The notes beneath the pieces were generated by a model. That model saw only the letters and a program-made list of their open reading frames with translations, did no database searches and was not told the origin of the DNA. The position numbers and the translations under genes are program-made. Shown one piece after another: positions 8,559 to 17,179 of a DNA stretch of 64,000 bases. The stretch is taken from assembly GCA_002256985.1 (NCBI GenBank), contig NCGO01000001.1:62001-126000 (forward strand), in the 5' to 3' direction. This stretch comes from Novosphingobium sp. 28-62-57 (GTDB lineage Bacteria > Pseudomonadota > Alphaproteobacteria > Sphingomonadales > Sphingomonadaceae). The stretch's first letter is position 1. The number at the start of each line of letters is the position of its first letter.

Positions 8559-9437
8559 CTAATCTGACTGCGTAAAAAACATCGCTTTTGAAAAATCACC
8601 ACGCTTGGCGTCACTCTTTCTTACCCAGAAATAGCCACAATGATAGTATGCCCAAGGTGAGTCTAATCCAGTCCGATGTACTCGGCCGATAAACACCCAA
8701 TCCGCAAGGGAATTGCTAAAATTCTGGCTCTTTAGTACGCCATGATCATTGTCGGTAAGGTTCCGGTAGCGCATTTCGCAAATTCGCGGCATATCTTTGT
8801 TGGACTGAAGGTCGCATGGCCATCCGTCGAGTTGCCACTTCGTATGCGATTTTCTTGCAGCGTTGACTTCGTAAGCCCATTTGTCGAATTCAACTTGATC
8901 ATCATGTTGCAGTGCAGATGCACTGAATTCCAGATCATATGTAAAATCGCTTTCGAATGTGAGATCGAAGCGAGGATAGGGAGGGGCGCCCCCGACTGGG
9001 AGCGGATGTTGGTGATCAGTGCTGTCGAAAGAATGAATGACACGAAAAAGTTCAGGAGCCGTTTCGTCGCAGGTGCTTGGCGCTACGAAGAAGAAAATCG
9101 TTCCCTTATCTGGCAACCACTCGAATTTATCGTCAATCGAAATTTCAGATAGATCAATCTGGCAAACGAACACGAAAGGTGTTTCGTCCACCATTGGCCA
9201 AGCAATCTCGGAAGGCAGAAGCGGCAATCCGCCGGAGTAGGATCTCTTTTTTTGTTCACTCGGTCGGCCGATTAATGCCAATTTTTTCGACTTTAGAAAT
9301 TTTGCCTTTTCTGCTTTCAACTTTGCGGGATTGCGAGGAATCGGATTTCCCTTTTCATCAATTATCCTACGAAAAACACGCAGCTTGAAATTACGCTCAT
9401 TTTCAAGAGCTTTGAGTTTTTCGTCAAACCAATCCAA
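8559..9437 (-). CDS. DUF1963 (YwqG-like) protein, AT-rich
   Basis: A 292-residue cytosolic protein whose centre (GGLPLLPSEIAWPMVDETPFVFVCQIDLSEI) is the hallmark of the DUF1963/YwqG family, which is often found near toxin or immunity genes. No catalytic motif is known. Single 60-base lines inside it count at about 37-38% GC, while the flanking genes are above 60%, so it was probably acquired horizontally. No partner toxin is visible: greB and the transglycosylase flank it. Confidence 0.85.
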   Translation of the reverse strand: MDWFDEKLKALENERNFKLRVFRRIIDEKGNPIPRNPAKLKAEKAKFLKSKKLALIGRPSEQKKRSYSGGLPLLPSEIAWPMVDETPFVFVCQIDLSEISIDDKFEWLPDKGTIFFFVAPSTCDETAPELFRVIHSFDSTDHQHPLPVGGAPPYPRFDLTFESDFTYDLEFSASALQHDDQVEFDKWAYEVNAARKSHTKWQLDGWPCDLQSNKDMPRICEMRYRNLTDNDHGVLKSQNFSNSLADWVFIGRVHRTGLDSPWAYYHCGYFWVRKSDAKRGDFSKAMFFTQSD

Positions 9438-9508
9438 CCTGCCGCTCCTGTAGGTCAGCCAATTAAGTATCGAAGTCGCCAGAATTGATAATCAAAAGAA
9501 ACGCTGCC

Positions 9509-11527
9509 TTACCCCGGCTCCCGCTTCCCAATAAAGTAGCTCATCGGGTTCGCCCCGCGATAGGTCGCAAACTGCGGGTTCATCGCCTCATAGACCACCG
9601 CGTTTTCCAGCACGCGCTGCACATAGTTGCGCGTTTCGGACAGCGGGATCTTTTCGATCCATTCGATCCAGTCCACGGCGCCATTGCGCGGATCGCCATT
9701 GGCGCGCAGGAACTTATTCACGTTGCCGGGGCCGGCGTTATAGGCCGCCACGGCCAGCGGCCACGATCCGTTGTAATAGTCCAGCATCCGCCCGAAATAG
9801 CCTGAGCCGAGCATGATGTTGTAGCCCGCATCCTCGGTTAGCGCCGATGCGCGATACGACAAGCCCAGCTTGCCTGCCTGCTCGTTGGCCGTGCCCGGCA
9901 TCAGCTGCATGAGGCCCCGCGCGCCCGCATGGCTCACCGCGTTCATCGCAAATTGGCTTTCCTGTCGCGTGATCGCGTGGATGCCGGTCCACTTGCTCTC
10001 ATGCCCCGGCGGCACCGGGATCAGCGGGAACGCGATGTGCTGAAAATCCAGATAGCCGCGCGCCGCCGCAGCCTGCCCCACGATCACACCCAGATCGCGC
10101 CGCCCCAGATCGCGCGCGAGGTCGGCGACCATCACATGCTGGCCTTCGCTCTGCTGCTGTTCGGCAATTTCCTTGAAAAAGCGGATCGTCGTGCGCCAAT
10201 CGCCATTGCGCGCCACTTCGCGCACGGCCAGCGTCAGCGGTTGCGCATAGAACCGGCTGCGTTCATCCGGTGTTGCTTGTGCATTGGAATCCTTGGCAAA
10301 CTGCGGCACCGGACGGCCCAGCCGCTCCAGCGCCAGCAGGCCATAGAACTGATCGGCATATTGCGCCGCCAGCTCGAAGTAGCGCCGCGCCTCAGCCTGC
10401 TGGCCACCCCGCGCTGCCGCCTTTCCGGCCCAGTAAAAGCCCTTGGACCGCGTGCCCGGCGTCCGCGCCGCCGCGCCATAGCGCCAGAACAACGGAGCCG
10501 CGCCCGCCGCATCGCCGATGTTGAAATAGGCCTGCGTTCCGCCCAGCCACATCAGCGAAGTATAATCGTCGCGCAGCTCGTATTCCAGCTGGCTCACATC
10601 TTCGCCCGCGCCAAAGGCGTCGTCGATCCCCGCTGCAATCCGCATCGCCGCGCGCGCATCGCCCGATGTCGCCGCGCCGCGCGCATTGATCAGCAGTTCC
10701 TCAACCCACTTGGTCCGGTCCAGCGGCTGCCGCACCAGCAACGGCCGGTTGGCCAGAAACGCCCGCGCGCCCGCGCCCTGTCCGCTCTTGCGCAATTGCC
10801 GCACGCGCTGAAACACGAAACCGGGATCGCTGTTCAGCAGTTGCGTGGAAACACCCGATACGGCGGCATAGGGATCGCCGCCCTGCATCGCCGCCAGCCG
10901 CGCCGTGTCAATCGGCTTGCGCGCCGGGCTGACCCACACGATCTGCCGCGCGGCCTGTTCACTCGCACCTGCCCACAGCAGCGCGTCCATCCGCGCATCA
11001 TGGTCATCGGCGGTAAAGCTGGTGCCCCAGTTGGAGAGCAGCGCAGATTCGGCCGCATCGGTCATCGCCCCGCCGCGCCACGCCGCCCGCGCCGCCTCGC
11101 GCGCTTCGGGGCGGCCAAGCTGGGTCAGCGCCAGCGCATATTGCGCGCGGCCCATGTTGGTCAGCGGCGGCTTTTGGCTGAAGAAGTTGACCAAGCGCCC
11201 CGCGTCAACCGCCTCACGCTCCAGCGACAGTTCGGCATAGCGGCGCAGCTTTTCCTCCTCGGGAAAGCCCGAATAAGTCACCACGAAGCTGGAGTAATCG
11301 GAAAATCCGAAACGGTTCGAACTGGTCAGCAGCTTCCACCGCTCCACCGCCGCCGTCATCGGCCCGCTTTGACTTGCGGTCAGGTTTGCGCGCGCGCGAT
11401 CCCAATCGGCACCGTCGGCACTTTCCGCGCCACTGGCATGCACAGAGCTTGAAGCAACCGCCGTCTGCATCAGCAGCCCGGCAACACCCCAGCGCAACAT
11501 CAAGGCTTTCACGTCCATGCCGGACAT
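9509..11527 (-). CDS. slt: Soluble lytic murein transglycosylase (SLT family)
   Basis: A 672-residue periplasmic enzyme that cleaves the MurNAc-GlcNAc bond of peptidoglycan to form 1,6-anhydroMurNAc. A hydrophobic N terminus (WGVAGLLMQTAVASSSVHASG) is the export signal. A long alpha-helical superhelical region follows. The C-terminal SLT catalytic domain (about residues 500-650) contains the catalytic Glu in AITRQESQF, then GARGLMQLMPGTA and AVAAYNAGPGNVNKFL. The length matches E. coli Slt70. A second ATG at 11518 is possible. It is divergent from dapA. Confidence 0.93.
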   Translation of the reverse strand: MSGMDVKALMLRWGVAGLLMQTAVASSSVHASGAESADGADWDRARANLTASQSGPMTAAVERWKLLTSSNRFGFSDYSSFVVTYSGFPEEEKLRRYAELSLEREAVDAGRLVNFFSQKPPLTNMGRAQYALALTQLGRPEAREAARAAWRGGAMTDAAESALLSNWGTSFTADDHDARMDALLWAGASEQAARQIVWVSPARKPIDTARLAAMQGGDPYAAVSGVSTQLLNSDPGFVFQRVRQLRKSGQGAGARAFLANRPLLVRQPLDRTKWVEELLINARGAATSGDARAAMRIAAGIDDAFGAGEDVSQLEYELRDDYTSLMWLGGTQAYFNIGDAAGAAPLFWRYGAAARTPGTRSKGFYWAGKAAARGGQQAEARRYFELAAQYADQFYGLLALERLGRPVPQFAKDSNAQATPDERSRFYAQPLTLAVREVARNGDWRTTIRFFKEIAEQQQSEGQHVMVADLARDLGRRDLGVIVGQAAAARGYLDFQHIAFPLIPVPPGHESKWTGIHAITRQESQFAMNAVSHAGARGLMQLMPGTANEQAGKLGLSYRASALTEDAGYNIMLGSGYFGRMLDYYNGSWPLAVAAYNAGPGNVNKFLRANGDPRNGAVDWIEWIEKIPLSETRNYVQRVLENAVVYEAMNPQFATYRGANPMSYFIGKREPG

Positions 11528-11627
11528 ACTATGGAGCGGCTCCTTATCAGGCGCTGAACAGATCCCCGAAGGGTTCGACTTGCTGCAAGCCGAGCTGCTT
11601 TATGGGGTAAACGAAGGGGTATTGTCC

Positions 11628-12509
11628 ATGTTTTCCGGCTCCATTCCGGCCCTTGTCACCCCTTTTCGTGATGGCGCGTTCGATGAAAAAGCCTTCCGGC
11701 GTCTGGTCGACTGGCAGATCGAAAACGGCTCGTCCGCCTTGGTGCCCTGCGGCACCACCGGTGAGGCATCAACGCTTTCCAATGCCGAACACCACCGCGT
11801 GATCGAAGTCTGCGTTGAACAGGCGGCTGGCCGCGTGCCGGTGATCGCGGGCTGCGGCAGCAACGACACAATGAACGCGCTGCTGCACATGACTTTTTCG
11901 AAGAAGTGCGGCGCACAGGCCGCGCTGTGCGTTGCGCCTTATTACAACCGCCCCAGTCAGGCGGGCATCATCGCCCATTTCAGCTATCTGGCTGAACACA
12001 ACGATCTGCCGATCGTGCTGTACAACGTGCCCGGCCGCACGGTGACCGACATTCTGCCCGAAACCGTGTGCGAACTGGCCAAGCGCTATCCGGACAAGAT
12101 CGTGGCGATCAAGGACGCCAGCGGTGATCTTTCGCGCGTGACCGACCACCGCATGGGCATTGGCAAGCATTTCTGCCAGCTTTCGGGCGATGATGAACTG
12201 GCGCTGCCTGCCAATGCCGCAGGGGCGGTGGGCTGCATCTCGGTGACCGCGAATGTCGCGCCTAAGCTGTGCGCCGAATTCCACGCGGCCTGCGCGGCCA
12301 ACGATCTGGAAAAGGCGCGCGAATTGAACGACAAGCTCTATCCACTGCACTACGCGATGTTCTCCGACGCCTCGCCCGCGCCGCTGAAGTACGCGCTGTC
12401 CCGCGTGTTCGAAGGCATCAACGACGAGCTGCGCCTGCCGCTCGTCCCCGCCAGCGCCGAAGCCCGCGCCAAGGTGGACGCCGCGCTGGTCCACGCCGGG
12501 TTGCTCTAA
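11628..12509 (+). CDS. dapA: 4-hydroxy-tetrahydrodipicolinate synthase
   Basis: A 293-residue TIM-barrel enzyme condensing pyruvate and aspartate semialdehyde in lysine and diaminopimelate synthesis. The Schiff-base lysine is Lys162 in VAIKDASGDL. Tyr132 lies in LYNVPGRT, and the GTTGE motif is at residues 42-46. The frame is open upstream to 11517, but family homology begins at MFSGSIPALVTPF, preceded by AAGGGG, so I use the ATG at 11628. In related genomes smpB usually follows directly; here a hicAB module lies between. Confidence 0.97.
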   Translation: MFSGSIPALVTPFRDGAFDEKAFRRLVDWQIENGSSALVPCGTTGEASTLSNAEHHRVIEVCVEQAAGRVPVIAGCGSNDTMNALLHMTFSKKCGAQAALCVAPYYNRPSQAGIIAHFSYLAEHNDLPIVLYNVPGRTVTDILPETVCELAKRYPDKIVAIKDASGDLSRVTDHRMGIGKHFCQLSGDDELALPANAAGAVGCISVTANVAPKLCAEFHAACAANDLEKARELNDKLYPLHYAMFSDASPAPLKYALSRVFEGINDELRLPLVPASAEARAKVDAALVHAGLL

Positions 12510-12520
12510 GAGCTTGTGCG

Positions 12521-12763
12521 TTGGTTGCTGCGGACAAACTGCTCGATGCCATGCGCAACAATCCCCGGGACTGGAGTCTTGGGGATATCGAAAAGGTTTG
12601 CCGCATTTGGGGCATAACCTGCTCGGCCCCGAAACGGGGCTCGCACTACAAGCTCTATCATCCAGCCATACCCGGCATCTTGACCATTCCGGCACGAAGG
12701 CCGATTAAGCCTATCTATATTCGCTTGCTGCTACAAATGGTTGACGAACTGGAACGCAAGTAA
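12521..12763 (+). CDS. hicA: HicA-family mRNA interferase toxin
   Basis: HicA toxins are small ribosome-independent mRNA interferases with a double-stranded RNA-binding-like fold. The translated region ADKLLDAMRNNPRDW, then CSAPKRGSHYKLYHP and IPARRPIKPIYIR, is a good HicA match. The histidine in RGSHYK is the catalytic residue of the family. There is no ATG before ADKLL. The TTG at 12521 gives the complete domain (80 residues) and lies 11 bases after the dapA stop; the first ATG (12551) would cut off the first helix. The stop overlaps hicB (TAATG). GC is near 50% in this segment. Confidence 0.85.
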   Translation: MVAADKLLDAMRNNPRDWSLGDIEKVCRIWGITCSAPKRGSHYKLYHPAIPGILTIPARRPIKPIYIRLLLQMVDELERK

Positions 12764-12993
12764 TGCCAAACGCTTCAGACTACAGAGTCTATGTCGAACC
12801 TCTCGCGGCCAGCCTCGGTGGCGGGTTTGTTGCATATGCCCCGGAGCTTGAAGGTTGTCTGGCTGATGGCGACACGCCGGATCAGGCGCTTTCGGCAATT
12901 TATGATGCCATTTCCTGCTGGCTTGAAGCCGCAATGGAGGCCGGGCGGGCAATCCCGGCGCCGGCCAATCCGTCGCGTCGGATTTACGCCTAA
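12763..12993 (+). CDS. hicB: HicB-family antitoxin
   Basis: A 76-residue protein with the partial RNase H fold of HicB antitoxins: YVEPLAASLGGGFVAYAPEL, GCLADGDTPDQALS and a helix IYDAISCWLEAAMEAGR. It should bind and block HicA. It is short and lacks a C-terminal DNA-binding extension, so autoregulation would need another route. Its ATG overlaps the hicA stop, as expected for a coupled toxin-antitoxin pair. Confidence 0.9.
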   Translation: MPNASDYRVYVEPLAASLGGGFVAYAPELEGCLADGDTPDQALSAIYDAISCWLEAAMEAGRAIPAPANPSRRIYA

Positions 12994-13137
12994 ACCTGGG
13001 CCGTAAACTCATAAACCACACCGTCGAGGCGTCGAAATGACGAACATATCGGGCCAAGGCGCCCGCGGGGAGGGCTGGTTGCCCTTCCAAGGGCGGCCTT
13101 TCACATTGGGCTTTCACGCCCTACATGGGCACGCATC

Positions 13138-13620
13138 ATGGCCCGTCCCGTACATCCCGAATTCGACAAGACCAAAGTCGTTGCCGAAAACCGCCGCGCC
13201 CGGTTCGAATACTTCATTGAAGAGAAGTATGAGGCAGGCATCTGCCTGACCGGCACCGAGGTGAAATCGCTGCGCTTTGGCGAAGGTTCCATCGCCGAAA
13301 GCTATGCCGAGGTGAAGAACGGCGAGGTGTGGCTGGTCAATTCCAACGTGCCCGAATTCAGCCACGGCAACCGTAACAACCATGTGCCCAAACGCCCGCG
13401 CAAGCTGCTGCTGAAAGAGCGCCAGATCGCCAAGTTCCACGGCGCGGTTGAGCGTAAGGGGATGACGCTGGTCCCTCTGTCCATCTACTTCAACAGCCGC
13501 GGCCGCGCCAAAGTGGAACTGGCGCTGTGCAAGGGCAAGAACGTGGCCGACAAGCGCGCGACGATGAAGGACCGCGATTGGAAGCGCGACAAGGCCCGGA
13601 TCATGAAAGATCACGGATGA
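13138..13620 (+). CDS. smpB: SsrA-binding protein SmpB
   Basis: A 160-residue tmRNA-binding protein needed for trans-translation and rescue of stalled ribosomes. Family motifs: [35 protein letters not shown], then [19 protein letters not shown], and a basic C-terminal tail [19 protein letters not shown]. No tmRNA gene is seen in this window. The 5-prime region (13070-13137) can fold into short hairpins such as GCCCTT/AAGGGC (13081-13094), and no strong ribosome-binding site is visible. Confidence 0.97.
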   Translation: MARPVHPEFDKTKVVAENRRARFEYFIEEKYEAGICLTGTEVKSLRFGEGSIAESYAEVKNGEVWLVNSNVPEFSHGNRNNHVPKRPRKLLLKERQIAKFHGAVERKGMTLVPLSIYFNSRGRAKVELALCKGKNVADKRATMKDRDWKRDKARIMKDHG

Positions 13621-13726
13621 GCGGTTTTCGGCAGAGCGCTTCACCACTGGGAAAGCGCCGATAGTCTAGATGCGATCCAAAGGCCCGTGGCGGGGCAGTC
13701 GGTAAACGGGTAGAAGCAGGCGCACG

Positions 13727-14287
13727 ATGTTCAAACGGATCGTCAACTGGGCGCGGGCCAATATGCCAACGCGCGAGCAGATGGAGCATAACCGCTTCGC
13801 TGGCCCGCTGGCCGCGCGCCACGAACTGTGGCGGTTTACCCGGCGTTCGGTGCCGCGCGGCGTGGCGGCGGGGCTGTTCATCGGCATCTTTGCGCTGATC
13901 CCCGGCGTGCAGATCGTGGGCGCGGCCTTGATGTGCGTGCCGTGCCGAGGCAACATTCCGCTCGCCGTGCTGATGACCTTCATCTCGATCCCGCCAACCA
14001 CACTGTTCGTGTTCCTTCCGGGCGCCATCGCGGTGGGCAACAGCTTTGGCTACCACGCCGATTTCGCCACTGTCCGCCAAATGGTGACCGATGGGGCAAG
14101 CGTGGGCGACTGGCTGGCCTGGCTCGGCTCCGATGCCGCACCATCGCTGATCATCGGGCTGTTTCTGATCTCCGTCGTCGCAGCCGCGCTGGGCTATGTG
14201 ATCTCGGTTTTCGCCTGGCGGTGGTGGACGGCGCACAAGCGCAAGGCGCGGAAACTGCGGTTTGAGGCACGGGATTTTCCTGAATGA
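13727..14287 (+). CDS. DUF2062 membrane protein
   Basis: A 186-residue inner-membrane protein of the DUF2062 family. It has two or three long hydrophobic segments (AAGLFIGIFALIPGVQIVGA; LAVLMTFISIPPTTLFVFLP; IIGLFLISVVAAALGYVISV). The family is common in proteobacteria but has no established function. The C terminus is basic and cytoplasmic-looking. Its last codons and stop form the first unit of a 14-bp tandem repeat that runs into the cckA start, which suggests coupled transcription with cckA. Confidence 0.88.
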   Translation: MFKRIVNWARANMPTREQMEHNRFAGPLAARHELWRFTRRSVPRGVAAGLFIGIFALIPGVQIVGAALMCVPCRGNIPLAVLMTFISIPPTTLFVFLPGAIAVGNSFGYHADFATVRQMVTDGASVGDWLAWLGSDAAPSLIIGLFLISVVAAALGYVISVFAWRWWTAHKRKARKLRFEARDFPE

Positions 14288-14334
14288 GCAGGCCTGAATG
14301 AGCAAACCCGAATGAGCTGGCCCGACTGATGGGG
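14279..14334 (+). repeat. Four imperfect 14-bp tandem repeats at the DUF2062/cckA junction
   Basis: Units: CCTGAATGAGCAGG (14279), CCTGAATGAGCAAA (14293), CCCGAATGAGCTGG (14307) and CCCGACTGATGGGG (14321). The first three contain ATGAG. The DUF2062 stop lies in unit 1 and the cckA ATG in unit 4, so the repeats fill the whole intercistronic gap. Confidence 0.9.
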
Positions 14335-16779
14335 ACACTTGGCGGCGAGGCTGACGGGACCGCGGTGCAGGCAACGCCGTTGCGCGATTGGCTTTTGCTG
14401 AGCGGCGCGGTCATCACCAGTGCGGGCGCTTTGTGGGCCGTTTCGGGCCAACCGCTGGTGATCGGCGGATTTCTGGGCGGAGTGGGCGTAATCGGCGCGG
14501 CGTTGCGGCTGGCCTATCACCCTGCGCAAGCCAGCGTATCGGCCGATTTTGCCACGCCCGACTGGTCGGTTACCAACGCCGCCATCGAAAGCGCCGATAC
14601 CGCAATGGCCATCACCGACCGCGCCGGGCGGCTGGTCTGTGCCAATGCGCTGATGGGCGAATGGTTTGGCGCAGGGGCCGCCCCGCCGCGCTTGGCATTG
14701 GAAAAGGCCGGGGTCGAGGCGCTCGAAGATGCCCTGCGCGCGGCATGGCGCGATGGCAGTGCCAGTGCTGATGCACTTACCTCTGCCAGCGGCACCTGGC
14801 GCGCCGAACTCAGCCGGGTGGGGCGGGGCGAGGACTTCCTGATCTGGCGGTTCAAGCCGGTCGTCACGCAGAACCTTGTTGCCGATATGGTGGGCCACGT
14901 GTCCGGCAAGTTGGGCCGCGCGCTGGCCCGCGAAGGCTTGCAGGCCGCCGTCGTGAACCCAGATGGCATGGTGCTGGCGGCCAACACCGCCTTTGCGCAA
15001 AGGGCGACAGGCCATGCCAGCAGCGACATCGTGGGCACTGACTTCGTCTCCTACCTTGCCAGCGACGAATCCGAGCGCGTCTTCTATGCCCGCGAAGGGG
15101 GCAAGGGCACGCCGGTGCGGCTGGTCCATCTGCCGGTTGCCGACCCGGACGGTATCGCCAACACCGATCCCGCGCGCACCGCATCGCTGTTCCTGCTGAT
15201 CGACAACCAGCACAGCGTGGGCGACATCCGCGCAGGGCTTCCCCAGATCGAAGCGCTGCTGGCGCGCCTGCCGCTGGGCCTTGCCATGACCGATCGCGAC
15301 GGGCGCTTTCTGTTTGCCAACGCGGCCTTCCTGCGCGCGGCGGGGCATGAGGATACGATCCCGCCGCCCTATCCCGCCGACCTTGTGATCAAGGAAGACA
15401 AGAGCGCGCTGCTCGATGCGGTGCGCCGCTATGCGCAGGGCCAAGCGACGGCGGGCGATGTGGCGGTGCGGCTGCGCGCCTCGCCGGAGGAGCCGGTTTC
15501 GCTCAGCCTTGCCGGAGTGCGCGGGCTGGGCGAGGGGGCGGTGCTGCTCAGCCTCAAGGACTCGTCGGAAGAAACGCGGCTCAAGCGCGAGATCGCACAG
15601 GCGACCAAGATGCAGGCGGTGGGCCAATTAGCGGGCGGCGTGGCGCACGATTTCAACAATGTGCTGACCGCGATCATCGGCTATTGCGACCTGATGCTGA
15701 TGCGCCACACGCCGGGCGACAGTGATTATGACGATATTCAGCAGATCAAGGCCAATTCGAACCGCGCGGCATCGCTGACGCGGCAATTGCTGGCCTTCTC
15801 GCGTCAGCAGACGCTGCGTCCGCAAGTGCTGCAGTTGCCCGATGTGGTGGCCGAGGTTTCGGCGCTGCTCAAGCGGCTGATCGGTGAGCGGATCACGCTG
15901 GAGGTAACCCACGACCGCGATTTGGGCTTTGTCCGTGCGGACCCGACGCAACTGGAGCAGGTGCTGCTGAACCTTGCCGTCAACGCGCGCGATGCCATCA
16001 ACGACAAGCTCGCCGCCAATGGTAACTCTGGCAGCGGGAAGGGCGCAGCGGGCGTCGTCAAACTGATGACCCGGCGCGTGACCGCCGCCGATGTCCGCGC
16101 GATGAAGAGCGAAATCCTGCCCATCGGCGATTACACCGCGCTGATGGTGGAGGACAATGGCCACGGTATCAAGCCGAACCAGATCGGCAAAATCTTCGAA
16201 CCCTTCTTCACCACAAAGGAGAAGGGCAAGGGCACCGGACTTGGCCTTTCGACCGTCTATGGCATCGTCAAGCAATCAGGCGGGTTCATCTTTGCCGAAA
16301 GCGACGTGGGCAAGTTCACGCGCTTCAGCATCTATCTTCCGGTCCACCATCCCGATGCTGCCGAGATCGCGCAGGCGGCCAAGCCAGTTGCCGCAGAGCC
16401 GAAGCGGCAATGGTCGGGCGGGGGCAAAGTGCTGCTGGTGGAGGACGAAGACACCGTGCGCGCCGTGGCCGAACGCGCGCTGGTGCGGCAGGGCTTTGAT
16501 GTAACCACCGCGTCTGATGGCGAAGAAGGGCTGGAAGCCATCGGGCGCGGCGAGTTCGATATTGTCGTATCCGACGTGGTGATGCCGACAATGGATGGGC
16601 CAGCGATGGCGCGCGAAATCCGTGCGCTGAAGCCCGATCTGCCTTTCCTGTTCATGTCAGGCTATGCCGAAGAGCAGCTTCGCCGCGAGATCGACATTCC
16701 GAACATGCACTTTCTGGCCAAGCCGTTTTCGGTTCAGCAGATCTGTGAGGCAGTGGAAATGGTGCTGCGCGGGCGGTAA
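14329..16779 (+). CDS. cckA: Hybrid histidine kinase CckA (cell-cycle regulator)
   Basis: An 816-residue membrane hybrid kinase. Two hydrophobic segments lie in residues 20-62. PAS-like domains follow at about 80-190, 195-300 and 310-410. The HisKA dimerisation domain has the phospho-acceptor His440 in GGVAHDFNNVLTAIIGY, followed by an HATPase domain (NLAVNARDAI, GTGLGLSTVYGIVKQSGG). The C-terminal receiver domain has VLLVEDEDTVR, phospho-acceptor Asp749 (VVSDVVMPTMDGP) and KPFS. In alphaproteobacteria CckA feeds ChpT and then CtrA/CpdR to control replication and motility, switching between kinase and phosphatase with cyclic di-GMP. The start ATG at 14329 lies in the tandem repeat. Confidence 0.95.
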   Translation: MGTLGGEADGTAVQATPLRDWLLLSGAVITSAGALWAVSGQPLVIGGFLGGVGVIGAALRLAYHPAQASVSADFATPDWSVTNAAIESADTAMAITDRAGRLVCANALMGEWFGAGAAPPRLALEKAGVEALEDALRAAWRDGSASADALTSASGTWRAELSRVGRGEDFLIWRFKPVVTQNLVADMVGHVSGKLGRALAREGLQAAVVNPDGMVLAANTAFAQRATGHASSDIVGTDFVSYLASDESERVFYAREGGKGTPVRLVHLPVADPDGIANTDPARTASLFLLIDNQHSVGDIRAGLPQIEALLARLPLGLAMTDRDGRFLFANAAFLRAAGHEDTIPPPYPADLVIKEDKSALLDAVRRYAQGQATAGDVAVRLRASPEEPVSLSLAGVRGLGEGAVLLSLKDSSEETRLKREIAQATKMQAVGQLAGGVAHDFNNVLTAIIGYCDLMLMRHTPGDSDYDDIQQIKANSNRAASLTRQLLAFSRQQTLRPQVLQLPDVVAEVSALLKRLIGERITLEVTHDRDLGFVRADPTQLEQVLLNLAVNARDAINDKLAANGNSGSGKGAAGVVKLMTRRVTAADVRAMKSEILPIGDYTALMVEDNGHGIKPNQIGKIFEPFFTTKEKGKGTGLGLSTVYGIVKQSGGFIFAESDVGKFTRFSIYLPVHHPDAAEIAQAAKPVAAEPKRQWSGGGKVLLVEDEDTVRAVAERALVRQGFDVTTASDGEEGLEAIGRGEFDIVVSDVVMPTMDGPAMAREIRALKPDLPFLFMSGYAEEQLRREIDIPNMHFLAKPFSVQQICEAVEMVLRGR

Positions 16780-16784
16780 TTTCG

Positions 16785-16810
16785 TTCAGGAAACAGGGCG
16801 GTTTCCTGAA
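16785..16810 (+). terminator. Hairpin after cckA, weak terminator candidate
   Basis: TTCAGGAAAC (16785-16794) and GTTTCCTGAA (16801-16810) form a perfect 10-bp stem with a 6-base loop, starting 5 bases after the cckA stop. No T run follows, so it may serve RNA stability or assisted termination. Confidence 0.55.
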
Positions 16811-17179
16811 AGGGGTTTACACTGTTTACACAGTCCTGAGAAACAAACTCAGGAGCCTTGTGGCCGCGTTTTTCCTGATGTCGGGAGGTTCATCCCGTTG
16901 TGACTAAGCCTTTTGACGAAAGGCCAAGTCTCGCGGCCCTCCTGCAGGCGGCAGGGCAGGAACAATACCTTCTTCCCCCCTCCCGATTGCGGGAGGGGTC
17001 GGGGGTGGGCAGCGCCAAAACGCAACGTTCAGGCAGGCAATTGACGGTTCAAGGAGCGGCGTAAAGCCTGCCTTCGAACCCAGCCTGTAGGACAGGGGAT
17101 TTACAACCAAAACGGTGAGACCGGCCTTTCCGGCATCGCCATAGACGACGGACGCAAGGTTGGGGGCGAGCACGGGTGC
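16811..17179. other. Gene-free stretch with a REP-like repeat
   Basis: About 370 bases between cckA and the DUF1905 gene. I see no convincing gene. The one open frame on the minus strand (16904-17173) reads through the G/C repeat and has no recognisable domain. A small palindrome ACTG-TTTACA-CAGT lies near 16818-16832. Confidence 0.6.
16977..17010. repeat. REP-like G/C hairpin repeat, copy 2
   Basis: CCCCTCCCG (16977-16985) pairs with CGGGAGGGG (16990-16998) around ATTG, followed by TCGGGGGTGGGCA. It differs from the copy at 6673-6706 at only a few positions, and both lie between genes. Confidence 0.75.

Noticed and set aside
9929-11452. 507-residue plus-strand open frame across the lytic transglycosylase
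   Set aside because: Antisense to a clear SLT gene; composition rich in Arg and Pro with no recognisable motif.
14194-15627. 477-residue minus-strand open frame across cckA
   Set aside because: Antisense to conserved CckA PAS and kinase regions; low-complexity translation.
16904-17173. Small minus-strand open frame before the DUF1905 gene
   Set aside because: It reads through the REP-like hairpin (CPPPTPPAIGRGE) and has no domain; probably not a gene.
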